Positions 36,613-47,499 of a stretch of 64,000 nt of DNA are shown here, in pieces (the first letter of the stretch is position 1; every line of letters begins with the position of its first letter). Made by a program: the position numbers and the translations under genes. Source of the DNA: Apostichopus parvimensis (taxonomy: Eukaryota > Echinodermata > Holothuroidea > Aspidochirotida > Stichopodidae); contig KN882225.1 in assembly GCA_000934455.1 (NCBI GenBank), forward strand, positions 382,587 to 446,586, written 5' to 3'. Under the pieces are notes generated by a model. The model did no database searches. It was not told the DNA's origin and worked only from the letters and a program-made list of their open reading frames with translations.

Positions 36613-38772
36613 ATGGCGTCAACTAGTCAATACACACGTAACAGGAGCGACCCTAAATTTTCAGCCGAAGAGGTCCTGGAGATGTGGGAAGATTGGTCAG
36701 AGGGGGAGGATGAGGACCTCACTGACCCAGTATACCAAGATTCGGTACTTTTTGAGGATACAGAAATTGTAAGTCAATAGCGTTGTTTACAACAAAGGCT
36801 AGGCTAGGCCTAACGTTATGCCAACGTTATGCCATTGCCATTGTATAGAAATGTATGTTACTTTTGAATGTAAACAAAGAAAAAACTTGGAATAATGATG
36901 ATAACCAAGTAATATTGTTACATACNNNNNNNNNNNNNNNNNNNNNNNNNNNNNNNNNNNNNNNNNNNNNNNNNNNNNNNNNNNNNNNNNNNNNNNNNNN
37001 NNNNNNNNNNNNNNNNNNNNNNNNNNNNNNNNNNNNNNNNNNNNNNNNNNNNNNNNNNNNNNNNNNNNNNNNNNNNNNNNNNNNNNNNNNNNNNNNNNNN
37101 NNNNNNNNNNNNNNNNNNNNNNNNNNNNNNNNNNNNNNNNNNNNNNNNNNNNNNNNNNNNNNNNNNNNNNNNNNNNNNNNNNNNNNNNNNNNNNNNNNNN
37201 NNNNNNNNNNNNNNNNNNNNNNNNNNNNNNNNNNNNNNNNNNNNNNNNNNNNNNNNNNNNNNNNNNNNNNNNNNNNNNNNGTAGACTAGGCCTAATGTTA
37301 TACCAATGCTAGGCTAATGCCATTGTATAGAAATGTATGTAATTCTAGAATTTAAACAAAGAAAATACTTGGAATAATTATGATGTTAGCAAATGAATTT
37401 ACAAAATAGGGGGAACCATTGGTATTTTTTTCTTTGGGGCCAAGTGAATTTACAAAACTGAAATTCCTTTTTGTTTTCAGGGAAACACTGTTCAGCTGGC
37501 ACCAGCCTTTGAGGAGCTGCCAGATGAGGCACCCGCAGCAGTTGTGCCTGAAGCCACTGGTGCACCTCCAGCCAAACGGAGGAGAGGCCGCCCAACAAAG
37601 CGCGCACCAGTGGTAGTTCCTCCACCGAAGAGGCCGTCAACACCACCACCAACCATCACGGCCCAGGAGCGGAAGGCTTTCAAAGAAAGGGTTAGACAAA
37701 GGAAAGCCACCCTCTCCGCTCTTGGGAAGAATGCTGCAATACAGCAGAAGATGGCTCTTCTGGTTGAGGACGAAGAGGATCGTAACAACTGCTGCGGGGA
37801 CTGGAAGTGGGAGAGCTTCACTAAAGACAAAGTGAGTAATCATATTTCTGTGACTTTACTAACCAATTTTTTTTTTGCAGCCTACCATGGACCGGAAAAC
37901 CTGCCAACTGTAAACCTGAGTTTTATTTATCTACAAAATAAAATATCGATATATTTTTGGTATTTATACATTGAAGTTTCCTTTTATTCAACAGCCTTAC
38001 ATCAACGAAGAGGGGCAGTTTGCCAGGGAGGGAGAGGATCCACGAGGTATTTCAGGAGCGGCCCAGAGGGCAGTGACTGAACTAGATTTGTTGAGACTGT
38101 TTCTCACCGAAGAAGTCTTGACAAATTTGGTCAAGCAGACAAATCTGTATGCGATGCAAGAAAGGGCCAAGGAAGGAGGTAGTAAAGAGCGCTGGTCGCC
38201 CGTTACTAGAGAGGAGATAATGGCCTTCATTGGGGTAGCTATTGCCATGGGTATTGTCCACAAAGGTGCATTGAGAGAATACTGGTCAACTACATCAGTC
38301 TTAGAAACACCATGGTTTCCTTCTGTAATGTCAGGTCATCGTTTCGGCATGATTCAAAGGTATTTGCATCTTGCGGATAACACTAGGGCTGACTTGACTG
38401 CTGATGGAAAGCTCTGTGATAAGTTGTACAAAGTACGCCCCTTACTTTATTCCTTACTCACAGCTTTCCCTCAGCACTATCATCCGGGTAAGAATCTCAG
38501 TCTGGATGAACAGATGCTCGGGACCAAGGGCCCGTTGCAGCTTCATCCAGTACATGAAGGACAAGCCCACAAAGAGAGGAGTGAAATCGTGGGTCCTCTG
38601 TGACGCACAAGTTCGCTATTGTTTGAATTTCCAAATTTACACAGGTGGTACTGGAGAAAAAGGATTGAGCTTCCGTGTCGTGAATGAACTGATGAGTCCG
38701 TACCTGGGTAAATTTCATAATTTATACACTGATAATTTTTACACGTCTCCAGAGTTAAACTCAATATTTTTC
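36613..38772 (+). pseudogene. piggyBac-type transposase, three exons, truncated and shifted
   Basis: Exons 36613-36768, 37481-37831 and 37995 to about 38772; both introns are GT-AG and phase 0. Exon 1 is acidic (EMWEDWSEGEDEDLTD). Exon 2 has an AT-hook-like RRRGRPTKR and a basic region. Exon 3 has the DDE_Tnp_1_7 core: YWSTTSVLETPWFPSVMSGH, LSLDEQM (first catalytic Asp), YMKDKPTKRGVKSW, GEKGLSFRVV and YTDNFYTSPEL (second Asp). piggyBac enzymes cut and paste at TTAA. A one-base gain in a CCC run near 38532 shifts the frame, and the third Asp and the C-terminal cysteine-rich part are absent after 38772. The first intron holds a sequence gap. Confidence 0.85.
36797..37390. repeat. Diverged duplicate around the 355-base N gap
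   Basis: 36797-36905 and 37284-37390 both contain GGCCTAA, TTATNCCAA, ATGCCATTGTATAGAAATGT, TAAACAAAGAAAA and CTTGGAATAAT in the same order. N run is 36926-37280. The gap sits inside a local duplication in a piggyBac intron. Confidence 0.75.
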
Positions 38773-38960
38773 TGAGTGTAAGACACTCTACATGTACCTG
38801 TTCTGAAAATCAGTCATAACATATTCGTAATATAAGTACACAATTTTGTATTTACCTAGCTTATTGCCTCAGCACAGTGTGCTTCTATTAGAATGAACAT
38901 GGGCATGGCAAATTTTCAACAGGAAACGTTTCTTTCCTAAATTTTGATGATTTTATTTAC

Positions 38961-41571
38961 CAGATTCAGAACTGAGTTCTTCTGTAGTGTGACTGGCTTC
39001 GTCCAATTCGGCATCATGTAGAAAACGTTTCTTTGTTCCTTTCTTTGAGTTTTCTCGAGTTACATCTTTAAATGATAAAATCATAATTTCATGAGATACA
39101 TCGTTGACATGTTATATGACCATGCATTGATAATTCATCACCCTTTCTGAATGGAAATTAAATGAGGTATCCATACAAACAATAAAAATTGGGGTTGGGC
39201 ACTAGTATTCATTACTATAGCTATTACTTACTGGTATAGTTATTATTATTATATATTATGAAGTATTACATTATCTATACTTACTCAACTCCTGATTACC
39301 CATCAGAAAATGTATACTCATTGGGAGTTAAACTATTTATGGTAATGGTGGTAGCCAGCTATGATGTTTCATTCAATGTTATCCATCAAAGACTGTGCAA
39401 GGAGTAGTAATCCTACCAGCATCAAGTCTTAATTAACATGCATGTTTACTGTGGCCAGGTTTTATTTTTGGTACAAATCTAATTCTCTGTGCTTCTCTAC
39501 CAATCTTCTGAATCAAGAAGTTCAAGGGTTTCTCCTTCAGGAAGAAGTTTACTTTTAGTATTATTTTTTTGGCCTCTTTTTACCCTCCGCAAGTTTAGTT
39601 TTCCCTAACGCTAGGACCTAGCCTTCCTTCTCTTAGGCGTTATATGTAACAGTGGCACACGTCTACCAAATGAATCATGTGTCACAGTAGGTTTAGTGCA
39701 TTCATATACGGGGAGACTGGTACGTCTAAACATTATATATGTTATTTACCAGAGTCAGAACTGGGTAGTTCTGCAGTACTGGCTTCGTCCAACTCCGCTT
39801 CGTCCAAAGTATGAAGAGAACGTTTCTTGCCTCTTTTCTGTCTTTGGTTTCTTTGAGTTTTCTCCAGTTTCATCTTTAAATGATAAAATCATAATTTTGT
39901 GAAATAGATACTATGTACATCATTGACATGATACTGTATAACAAATAACAGATCCTTAAATTTCATGCAAATGTAATTTTCCGATGCTCATTAGCTACAT
40001 AATGGCCCCTCGTGTAAAGTACTACCCAATGAGTGTACAATACAATATGTAGGATTTTAGTCATATCATATTACCCCAAGTTACCTGTAAAGCAGATTTT
40101 TTAAAACAAAATACACCAATGGTACAGTAGCTCATACCATAAATGAAATATCCCCCCCCCCCTCATATTTCAAATGTGCGGGAATACACAACAACACTAC
40201 AGGATTCCCGCAATCCCGGTCCTAACGCCAACCCTGCATGCATGCTAAATGAGATGCCAATTAAGAAAGAGACCAGACAATTTTGTGCAGTTTTGAAACC
40301 CATCAGCCGCTCACCTTTTGCCCCCCTCCCCCTCCCCCCATAGTTTGATATACTTCATCAATGTATATTTGCAGCAATAAATTAGTTCAATGTTTCACAC
40401 AGCTAATTATCACTAAAGTACTGTAGGCTCATCTGACTATATATATTTCTACATGATTTTTTATATCTTTTCCTACTAATATTTCCTGATTTAACAGAAC
40501 TTAATATAATTTCACCCAACAGTCACAACTTTAACATTACCAAATTACCACTTTTGGAGTTTGGTTCTCCGGTGTAGTGGAGGGGCCTAAATATGTTTCT
40601 TCTAGAATTACTAGTGCTGCATGATGTGGCAGGATCTGCGTCAGGGAAGTTTAGGTCAGCCTCCGTCACCTCCACTGTGCTGCTGTGCTCAAACCCAAGA
40701 CAAACATTATCAGCTTCACTGTAAGATGCTAGAAGAGAAATAAGATTAGTTTCAGAATTAGTTTGGTTAATAATCAGGCCCTCTTATAACAAGAAAGCTG
40801 CGGGCTTAGTGATTCCTTGCCTTTGGGATTTAAACTTTGTCTGAATTAGAATTTTAAATGATATTTGACCGCGGTTTCTGGAAGACTAGAGATCTATTTT
40901 TTATCTTGGCGGTGACAGTAAAGGGTGATGTCAAATGTTAATGTACGAAAACTTTAGGCAATGTTCCCCCAAACAAATCATCATCGTAAACCACTCCCCC
41001 CCCCCCCAACAGAAAATACATTCATGGATATTTAAATTTCTGATGTCAAATGAGCATATATATCAGGTCTGGCCTTTTTCTATATCCTGTTAGATTTTGT
41101 TAGTGTTAAAAAATAAGAAAATTTCCGATTAAAACAGCAGTCACACTAGGGCTGCGACCAATAAATCATGGAAGCGAACAAGTGAGCGCAGTAAACAATT
41201 GGGTACCCGTCGGATAGGGAGGTCCGGGTAACCTGGACGAATTTTCTACCCAGTGCAAACACTACACATGTGTGCATGTATAGATACACAGATATACCAA
41301 TTTACTGACATCTGCTTCTCTCACGTTTGCTTTTTACAGCAAACTATCACTATGCATTATTTAATACATGTATAATTCACCTACCTCTGTATGCAACAAG
41401 CCATTTAATTGAGGATGTAGTCCATGATGGATTGGGCAGCTCGCATGCAATTGTTTTAGTCCGGGATGTAGTCCATTTGCACCAAATTTTTCCATCTTTC
41501 TTAAATATCCAAGAAGTTGGCACCACTCCAGCAAGACTGTTTTGGAATTTCACAATAGCATATTTCTCCAT
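38961..41571 (-). CDS. Multi-exon gene with DUF4806-associated-type N-terminal domain (partial)
   Basis: Exon 1 (41571-41385) starts MEKYAIVKFQNSLAGVVPTS, then KIWCKWTTSRTK, then PSWTTSSIKWLVAYR. This pattern is typical of the N-terminus of a multi-copy animal family whose members often end in a DUF4806 domain. Exon 2 (40728-40549) reads ASYSEADNVCLGFEHSST. Exon 3 (39065-38961) reads VTRENSKKGTKK and DAELDEASHTTEELSSESG. Exons 1-3 join with consistent phase 1 junctions. A second version of exon 3 (39873-39750) is out of phase. No DUF4806 domain or stop codon was found to the left; the next sequence is the piggyBac relic. Its start lies 94 bp after the end of a CACTA-like transposase on the same strand. 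Confidence 0.55.
39750..39873 (-). pseudogene. Duplicated exon 3, phase 0 entry
   Basis: Shares GATGAAACT/GATGTAACT, GAGAAAACTCAAAGAAA, TTGGACGAAGCCAGT, AGTTCTGA and the donor with the exon at 38961-39065. It is open only if entered in phase 0 (MKLEKTQRNQ, then LDEAELDEASTAELPSSDSG), while the preceding exon ends in phase 1. Either a one-base loss has made it unusable or it is spliced differently. Confidence 0.5.
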
Positions 41572-41665
41572 AATGAATGTACTGAATGATGAAAAAAAAA
41601 ACTAATAGTACTTTAGAGGACAGTACAATTATTTCTAGCAAGTCGCAAGATTGTGTTACTGGTTA

Positions 41666-43741
41666 TTATAGGTTATGCAGATATGGCAGTACAACTCCAG
41701 TTTTGTTGTTTAGAGGAATGAACAGAGCTTTTTCCTTAAATGCTGCTTTCTGTAGGTGTATCATTTTGCTGTTTTTCATGCATACTTCAGATATTCTCAG
41801 TAGCCGAGATTCACATGGATTGGTGTAGAAGTTTGCTGGTTTGTGGAACTCTTCACATAATATATATGCCATGTTGACAGCATGTACCAAGCAGTAATGT
41901 CCATTTTTCAATAGATAACAGTTATCTGGCTTCGCAGAGCTAATCTCCAGTTCCATAGGCACCACATTTGTATTTTTCGACTGATGTTTCTCATATTCTG
42001 CAAGTCTGCAAGCTATTTGTACCAAAGGATTTTTACCACATCTCACCATTGATTTTAGTTTGTGCATGTAGTTCTCAAAAGGATATGCAGAACAGTTTTC
42101 CAGACACCCATGCTCTTTTGCAAGTATTGGCAAATGGACAACAGCATGGAAATTATATGATGAAATTTTCCATAGAGTTCCATGCCTTTGTGGAAAAAGT
42201 ACTCTAAAAGTTCCTGAGCATAGTCCACATATTTCATAACTAAATTCTCATTCAATAATATTGAAATACCTATGGACAAACACATGAAATGTTTGTATTG
42301 CTCATGGCTGATAATGTCACGCAACACAAATTTACCTGTATACAACAAGAATGTCCTGTACTCTGTAGCCTTCCAGAGCTTTTTATAATGAAGTAGACTT
42401 TGGTTGGCGAGAAAACTGTTTCCGTGGCAAATGTTGTTTCATATCACTTAATCGTTGGCTTAGGCATCCTTTCAGAGCTGGAGAAAGTCGAAAGTCATGA
42501 TAACCCTCTGTCCATAAACCAATGAACTTCTTTGTGATTCCTAAATTTACAAGGTGCATATAATCTAAGGGGAAACATTTGACCATGTCTACTGGCAAGT
42601 CTAGAAATGGGCTGTTAACTTTATGGTGTTGAGCATTTGATTTTGACCTGAAAGAAGCGTGAGTACGTAGGGTATCAATATCACGAAACTGCATGGATCC
42701 ATTTTCCCATACACCTCGAATTTCACAATAATCGCACCCATAAGTACCATTAAACTGAATAATTCCTTTGACCATAGCTCTTGCAGGAGCATCACAAACC
42801 ACACTTTTAAGAGTGACTTGGATGGTTTTCCCATTGTGTAATATCCCTCCCAAGAGTAGAGTCTTTATTTCTTCAATGAAGTCTGTGAAAATGTCTAGGT
42901 CAGATGGCTTTGTGTCTCCCAAGTAGAGAGCAGCAAGAAATGGTTGTGCTGGTAAAAGGTTTGAAATTATACACAAAATCGGCCAAAATGATTTGTCACT
43001 CCCATCAAATATTGGCACACCATCCACATTTCCAGATAAGTGAATACCAGACTCGATTGCATTAAGATCTTTACATTGTGACAACAAATTTGTAATGCCT
43101 TTGCGTATACCAAAATATGTGTACTTTCCACCAGACTTTTCTTTTTCATCTACATTTTTAGGTGTTTCTAACAGGGTCTCAGCTTTTGCTGGCAAATTGA
43201 AGTTATGTCTCCTCAGAACTGTCAGCAGGCCATTTATCATTGTATGTGGTACTCTACCATTACATGCCCATTTGGCGATGTCATCTTGTAAATTCAATTC
43301 TTTCATTTCGTTAACAAATTCATCATCATCGTCATCTTCGTCAATGTCCACAATGTTTGAAGGCTTAAAATGATCAGCAATTTTAATTTCTTTAACAAAT
43401 TCATCACTATTGTCATCTTCATCCATGTCCACAATGTTTGAAGGCCTAAAGCTATCAGCAACGGCAAGATGTCCTTCAGCAACATCACCTTCACATAGAA
43501 CTATACTGTGACTGGTAGTTGTACTATGTGATTCCTTACTCATAAAACTTGGAACACCATATGGTTCTCCAAAGGACATTTCAGGGACTTCGAGCACATC
43601 CTCAGAAGCATGTTTGAATTGTTCAAAGTTTTCCATGAATTCTTCATCACTGCTGGCTTGATTCATTACATGTTGGTTAACTTTCCTTCGTGCGGCTTGC
43701 CATCTCGACTTGTCTTGTCTTCTTCGCTTAAGTGCACTCAT
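41666..43741 (-). pseudogene. CACTA/Tnp2-like transposase, copy B, nearly complete
   Basis: ATG at 43741 (MSALKRRRQDKSRWQAARRK). An acidic region follows with an internal repeat (HFKPSNIVDIDEDDDDDEF and SFRPSNIVDMDEDDNSDEF). Then NVDGVPIFDGSDKSFWPIL, LYLGDTKPSDLDIFTDFIEE, VVCDAPARAMVKG, CDYCEIRG and FPLDYMHLVNLG. The C-terminal DUF4218-like part (about 42350-41670) has WKATEYRTFLLYTG, then VVHLPILAKEHGCLENCSAY and PFENYMHKLKSMVR. Two one-base shifts, near 42395 and 42170, break an otherwise full-length frame of about 690 aa. Same family as copy A but clearly diverged. CACTA transposases cut at terminal CACTA/G repeats; termini not found here. Superfamily assignment is an inference from domain order. 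Confidence 0.75.
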
Positions 43742-43849
43742 GATGACTGTCCCGATAACAGAAAAACCCTGATGAAACAAGTTGACATACACTCTGAACT
43801 TGACCGGACCAGGCATGGTCAACCTAAAGTGTTTACAAGAATTTTCAGT

Positions 43850-43970
43850 GTTTGACCTCTGCTGACCACAGTTGACTCATGACCTTCCTGAGAAACAATA
43901 GGGATCATGTACTCACCATGGAGAACATATACCAAGTATGAATTTGGTTTCATTAGGCATGATCCACAAT
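43850..43970. repeat. Single unit of a TGACC-rich interspersed repeat
   Basis: TTTTCAGTGTTTGACCTCTG, TGACC and ACCAAGTATGA relate this segment to the tandem pair at 45641-45895. It sits just upstream of transposase copy B. Confidence 0.4.
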
Positions 43971-44010
43971 TAGCATGTTTACAAGCAATGAAGTATGACA
44001 AAATACAACT

Positions 44011-44990
44011 AGAGCACCAATGGTGCAGAAGCTCAAACCTTTTAGGGCCCCCCAAAAATTACGAGTCCAAAAGGTTATGGTTAAAACAATTTCAGGGCCC
44101 TCAAAATTTACAGCAGCAAAACAGTACTATTGCAACAAACTTTCTACGCTGTACCATGAAATTTGTGGGAGATACATTTACCGTGTTTTCATCATATGGG
44201 CCATATGGCCCATGTGGGACCTTGGACCAAAAATACCTGGACACTCCAAAAGAGGCTACCATAGTACTATTGTAACAAACTTTCAATGCTGTACCATGTA
44301 ATGTTTGGAAGGAGATACATTTAGCATGTTTTCATCAAATGAGCCATATGGCCCATGTGGGACCTTGGACCAAAAATACCTGGACACTCCAAAAGAGGCT
44401 ACCATAGTACTATTGTAACAAACTTTCAATGCTGTACCATGTAATGTTTGGAAGGAGATACATTTAGCATGTTTTCATCAAATGAGCCATATGGCACATG
44501 TGGGACCTTGGACCCAAAATACCTGGACACTTCAAAAGAGGCTACCATAGTGCTATTGTAACAAACTTTCAATGCTGTACCATGTAATGTGTGGAAGGAG
44601 ATACATTTAGCATATTTTCATCAAATGAGCCAGATGGCCCATGTGGGACCTTGGACCCAAAATACCTGGACACCCCTACCCCTACCCCACTACTATTGTG
44701 ACAAAGTTTTAACATTTTATAATGTAATCTGTAGGAGATACATTTAGCGTGTTTTCACAAAGTGGGCCCAAATATGGCCCTCTTGGCCCACAGGTGACCT
44801 TTGATCTCAAATTTCAAGGCCCATCTGGTGGCCCTCCACCCAGTGGTTAGTGTGGCCAAGTTTTGTTGAAATCCAACAAAATGTGTGCAAATGAGAGCAA
44901 TTTTAATAATTGTTGACAGATACATAGATAGATCGAGTGACGGTGCGTGATCACGATAGCTCAAACAGCTTATAGCTGGTTTGAGCTAAA
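44011..44990 (+). mobile_element. pearl/HINE-like nonautonomous element with 143-bp core repeats
   Basis: The core is a tandem array with a period of exactly 143 bp. The word AGGCTACCATAGT starts at 44253, 44396 and 44539, with partial units before and after. Each unit carries TAACAAACTTTCAATGCTGT, GGAGATACATTTAGC, ATATGGCCCATGTGGGACC and AAATACCTGGACAC. After the core comes ACAGATACATAGATAGATCG, a short GATA/ACAG-type simple repeat. Then comes a terminal hairpin, AGCTCAAACAGC...GCTGGTTTGAGCT, ending in CTAA. The order of flank, core repeats, short microsatellite and 3' hairpin is that of bivalve pearl elements, which are classed with nonautonomous Helentrons. Boundaries are approximate. Confidence 0.65.
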
Positions 44991-45640
44991 AATTGCACCA
45001 AAGTTCTATTTTTGACCCAAATTGATGCATGTGTGCACGAGCAGCGTGCACCGGTATGAATAGAGCACTGACCCCAGCCCCGAACCTGCTACTGTGCTGG
45101 TTATTATAACGTATCATTGTAAAACAAGACAAGATATTAAATATATAGTTACATGTTAGGAAAATTGTCTATTAACACAGGCTCTAGTCCAGTGTTCACG
45201 CTAGAGCACAGGATTGCTGGATTCCCGCACTTTTCTTGCCAATCCCGCATTTTGGATTTGTTCGGGGGATTTTCCCTTCTCCAAAAAGAAATGGGGGGGG
45301 GGGTGTGTTGCTTCATTTGATCAGGTTATATTTTGTACTACTGGTGCCGAACTGTCATCCGAAATGCATAAAACTAGTACAACATAATTTTATAATAAAA
45401 CAGTCTAAATTTATGCTTAATTAATTCCTGATCCCGAATGGGAGGGAGTGAGATGTGCTTCATCTTTAACCAAATATGTAATTTAAAGGTCACTATAAAC
45501 AAAATGGTGCAATATTTTGGCTTCAAAGGGCTTGTGCGGGACTCATTCCAGCAGGCTAGAATAATGTTAGTGGGATAGGCCTACAGCAAATCCAGCAATT
45601 GCATCCCCACCCTCGCCCCTGTAGTTACACTCCTGGTCTA

Positions 45641-45895
45641 ATTATGGTGGTTACAAGGTTTTCAGATTTTGACCCCTGTTGACCTCCAACATAATCAACA
45701 TGTTTGATCTACTCAGTGGGGCTAACCCACATACTAAGTATGAGATCAATCCAAGTTGGCATTGTGAAGTTATGGTGGTTACAAGGTTTTCAGTGCTTTA
45801 CCCCAAATGACCTTTGACCTCTAACACAATCAATATGGTTCATCTACTCACTGAGGCCAACAAACATTAGGCCTACTCACGGTTAACGAATGGGG
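45641..45895. repeat. Two-unit tandem repeat, period 128 bp
   Basis: ATGGTGGTTACAAGGTTTTC starts at 45644 and 45772. Both units then carry TGACC, a TTGACCTC word, ACACAATCAATATG-type text and TCTACTCA. A further member is at 43850-43970. Confidence 0.7.
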
Positions 45896-45899
45896 ATGA

Positions 45900-47040
45900 A
45901 ATCCCATACACACGCCTGGTCGTGAAACATTTGGCACGTACATAGGCTACTACCATTTGAAGGGTCATGGTTCACGGGTAGGCCTAAACCTAACATAGGC
46001 CTATTTATTATTAATAGAATAATATAGGATACAGGAAAAAACATTTGGGAATAGAATTATATTATACCATAGCCTAGATATTAATATTATAATTCAGAAT
46101 CGTAGGCTTAGACTAGGCCTAGGCCCACCCTAATTTTGAAACAAATTTTCCCAAAAATGTCTAAATTCATCAAGAATCGATTGGCCTCGTTCGTCCTGGG
46201 AAGAGAATCACGCGACCGGGCGTGTACTAGTATGGGACTTGGTCCGGATTCCGTACGACTATGCCTAGCAGTTTTCTCTAATTTAACCAGTGACTAAAAT
46301 GTTAAATTTTACTAGGCCTCCAGTGCCACGATATACTGTTGCCTATGCATATGCCTATCATATAATTACGTTACCCTAGCCTATGCTATCAGAAGTCGTT
46401 TGACGATCCTAGTCTGTTCTAGTTGGCGGTTTCTCGTACAATTTAAACAACAAAATACGAAATTTAAGGTACCGGATGTAGTGTTACATACCAGTTTTAT
46501 AGCCTGATTTCCTAAAGGTTTGTCTGATCTCTGTTGGATTATGATAGATGAATGACCGCCGATATTAGAATATGGAAGACTGGTTATATGGTCAAATTGA
46601 TCGTGCATGCAGTCTAGTCTGCAACAACTCTGCATAGTGCTAGTGCATGCAGCGCTGACAGATACCGCGTATTTTTTTCCTTGGACCGTTGCCAGCAGTG
46701 TGGCCACTCTTGGCTTTTTAATCACCGTACCAATCAATGTAAAAGCCAAGATAAGAACAAATGCGTTTCTGCATTAGTAGAATCCTAGCTTTAGGCTCAT
46801 AACTTTCTTTATAATTTTATGGAAGACGCCAATATGTGGGGGGAGGGGGAGGGCGGAGAACTGTTGAGACTACTTGAACACACCACTGAGATAATATGTT
46901 GAATTGGCCACACTTCGAAAAATCGTGTTGATGGAGAACACACATGAAGTTTTGGATCTGTGCCAAACGATTAGTACGTGGTTTATGTATAATATAATAA
47001 GGCGGGAAATAACCAGTATAACAATGTTGCACTGCAGGTT
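45900..47040. other. Gene-free stretch
   Basis: Low gene content; AGGCCTA words near 45960-46130. I see no supported exon. Confidence 0.35.
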
Positions 47041-47041
47041 T

Positions 47042-47110
47042 GTGTGGCGCGCGTACCACCGATCTCAGTAGAAAAACTTTTTATTGAGATCGGTTCGCGC
47101 GTAGGTACGC
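47042..47110. repeat. CpG-rich hairpin with GGTACGCG words
   Basis: ACCGATCTCA and TGAGATCGGT are perfect 10-bp arms around a 17-base loop. Outside them lie GGCGCGCGTACC and CGCGCGTAGGTACGCG. This is another occurrence of the GGTACGCGCG word found near the two promoter-like modules. Confidence 0.65.
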
Positions 47111-47499
47111 GTTTCCCTATGGGCGACCATCAGGGAAAAAAGACAACAAATGGAAAGTAAAGTAAAGTTAAAAAACAACATAGGCGTAGCTCGGAAAAAA
47201 TAAATGATTTCAGACATAAATTATTTCAGTGAGGCTATAGGTCTGGCACATGATCGCGACAATTGGAGAAAGCTGATTACAGAGCAAGTTGTCTAGACGA
47301 GTCTCAATCTACTACTACTATAGAAGTAGATTGAGTAGTATACTACTACTACTAGCTCTGAAAATCATAAAATATAAAATATATCTGTGAAAAATATGTG
47401 ACAAATCAAAAGAAAAAGTGAATAGATTTAAAATGATATTTTCAACATTGGTATATTTTAGTCAGATTGTGGGCAAAAAGAATTTAATTTATAAGAAAA

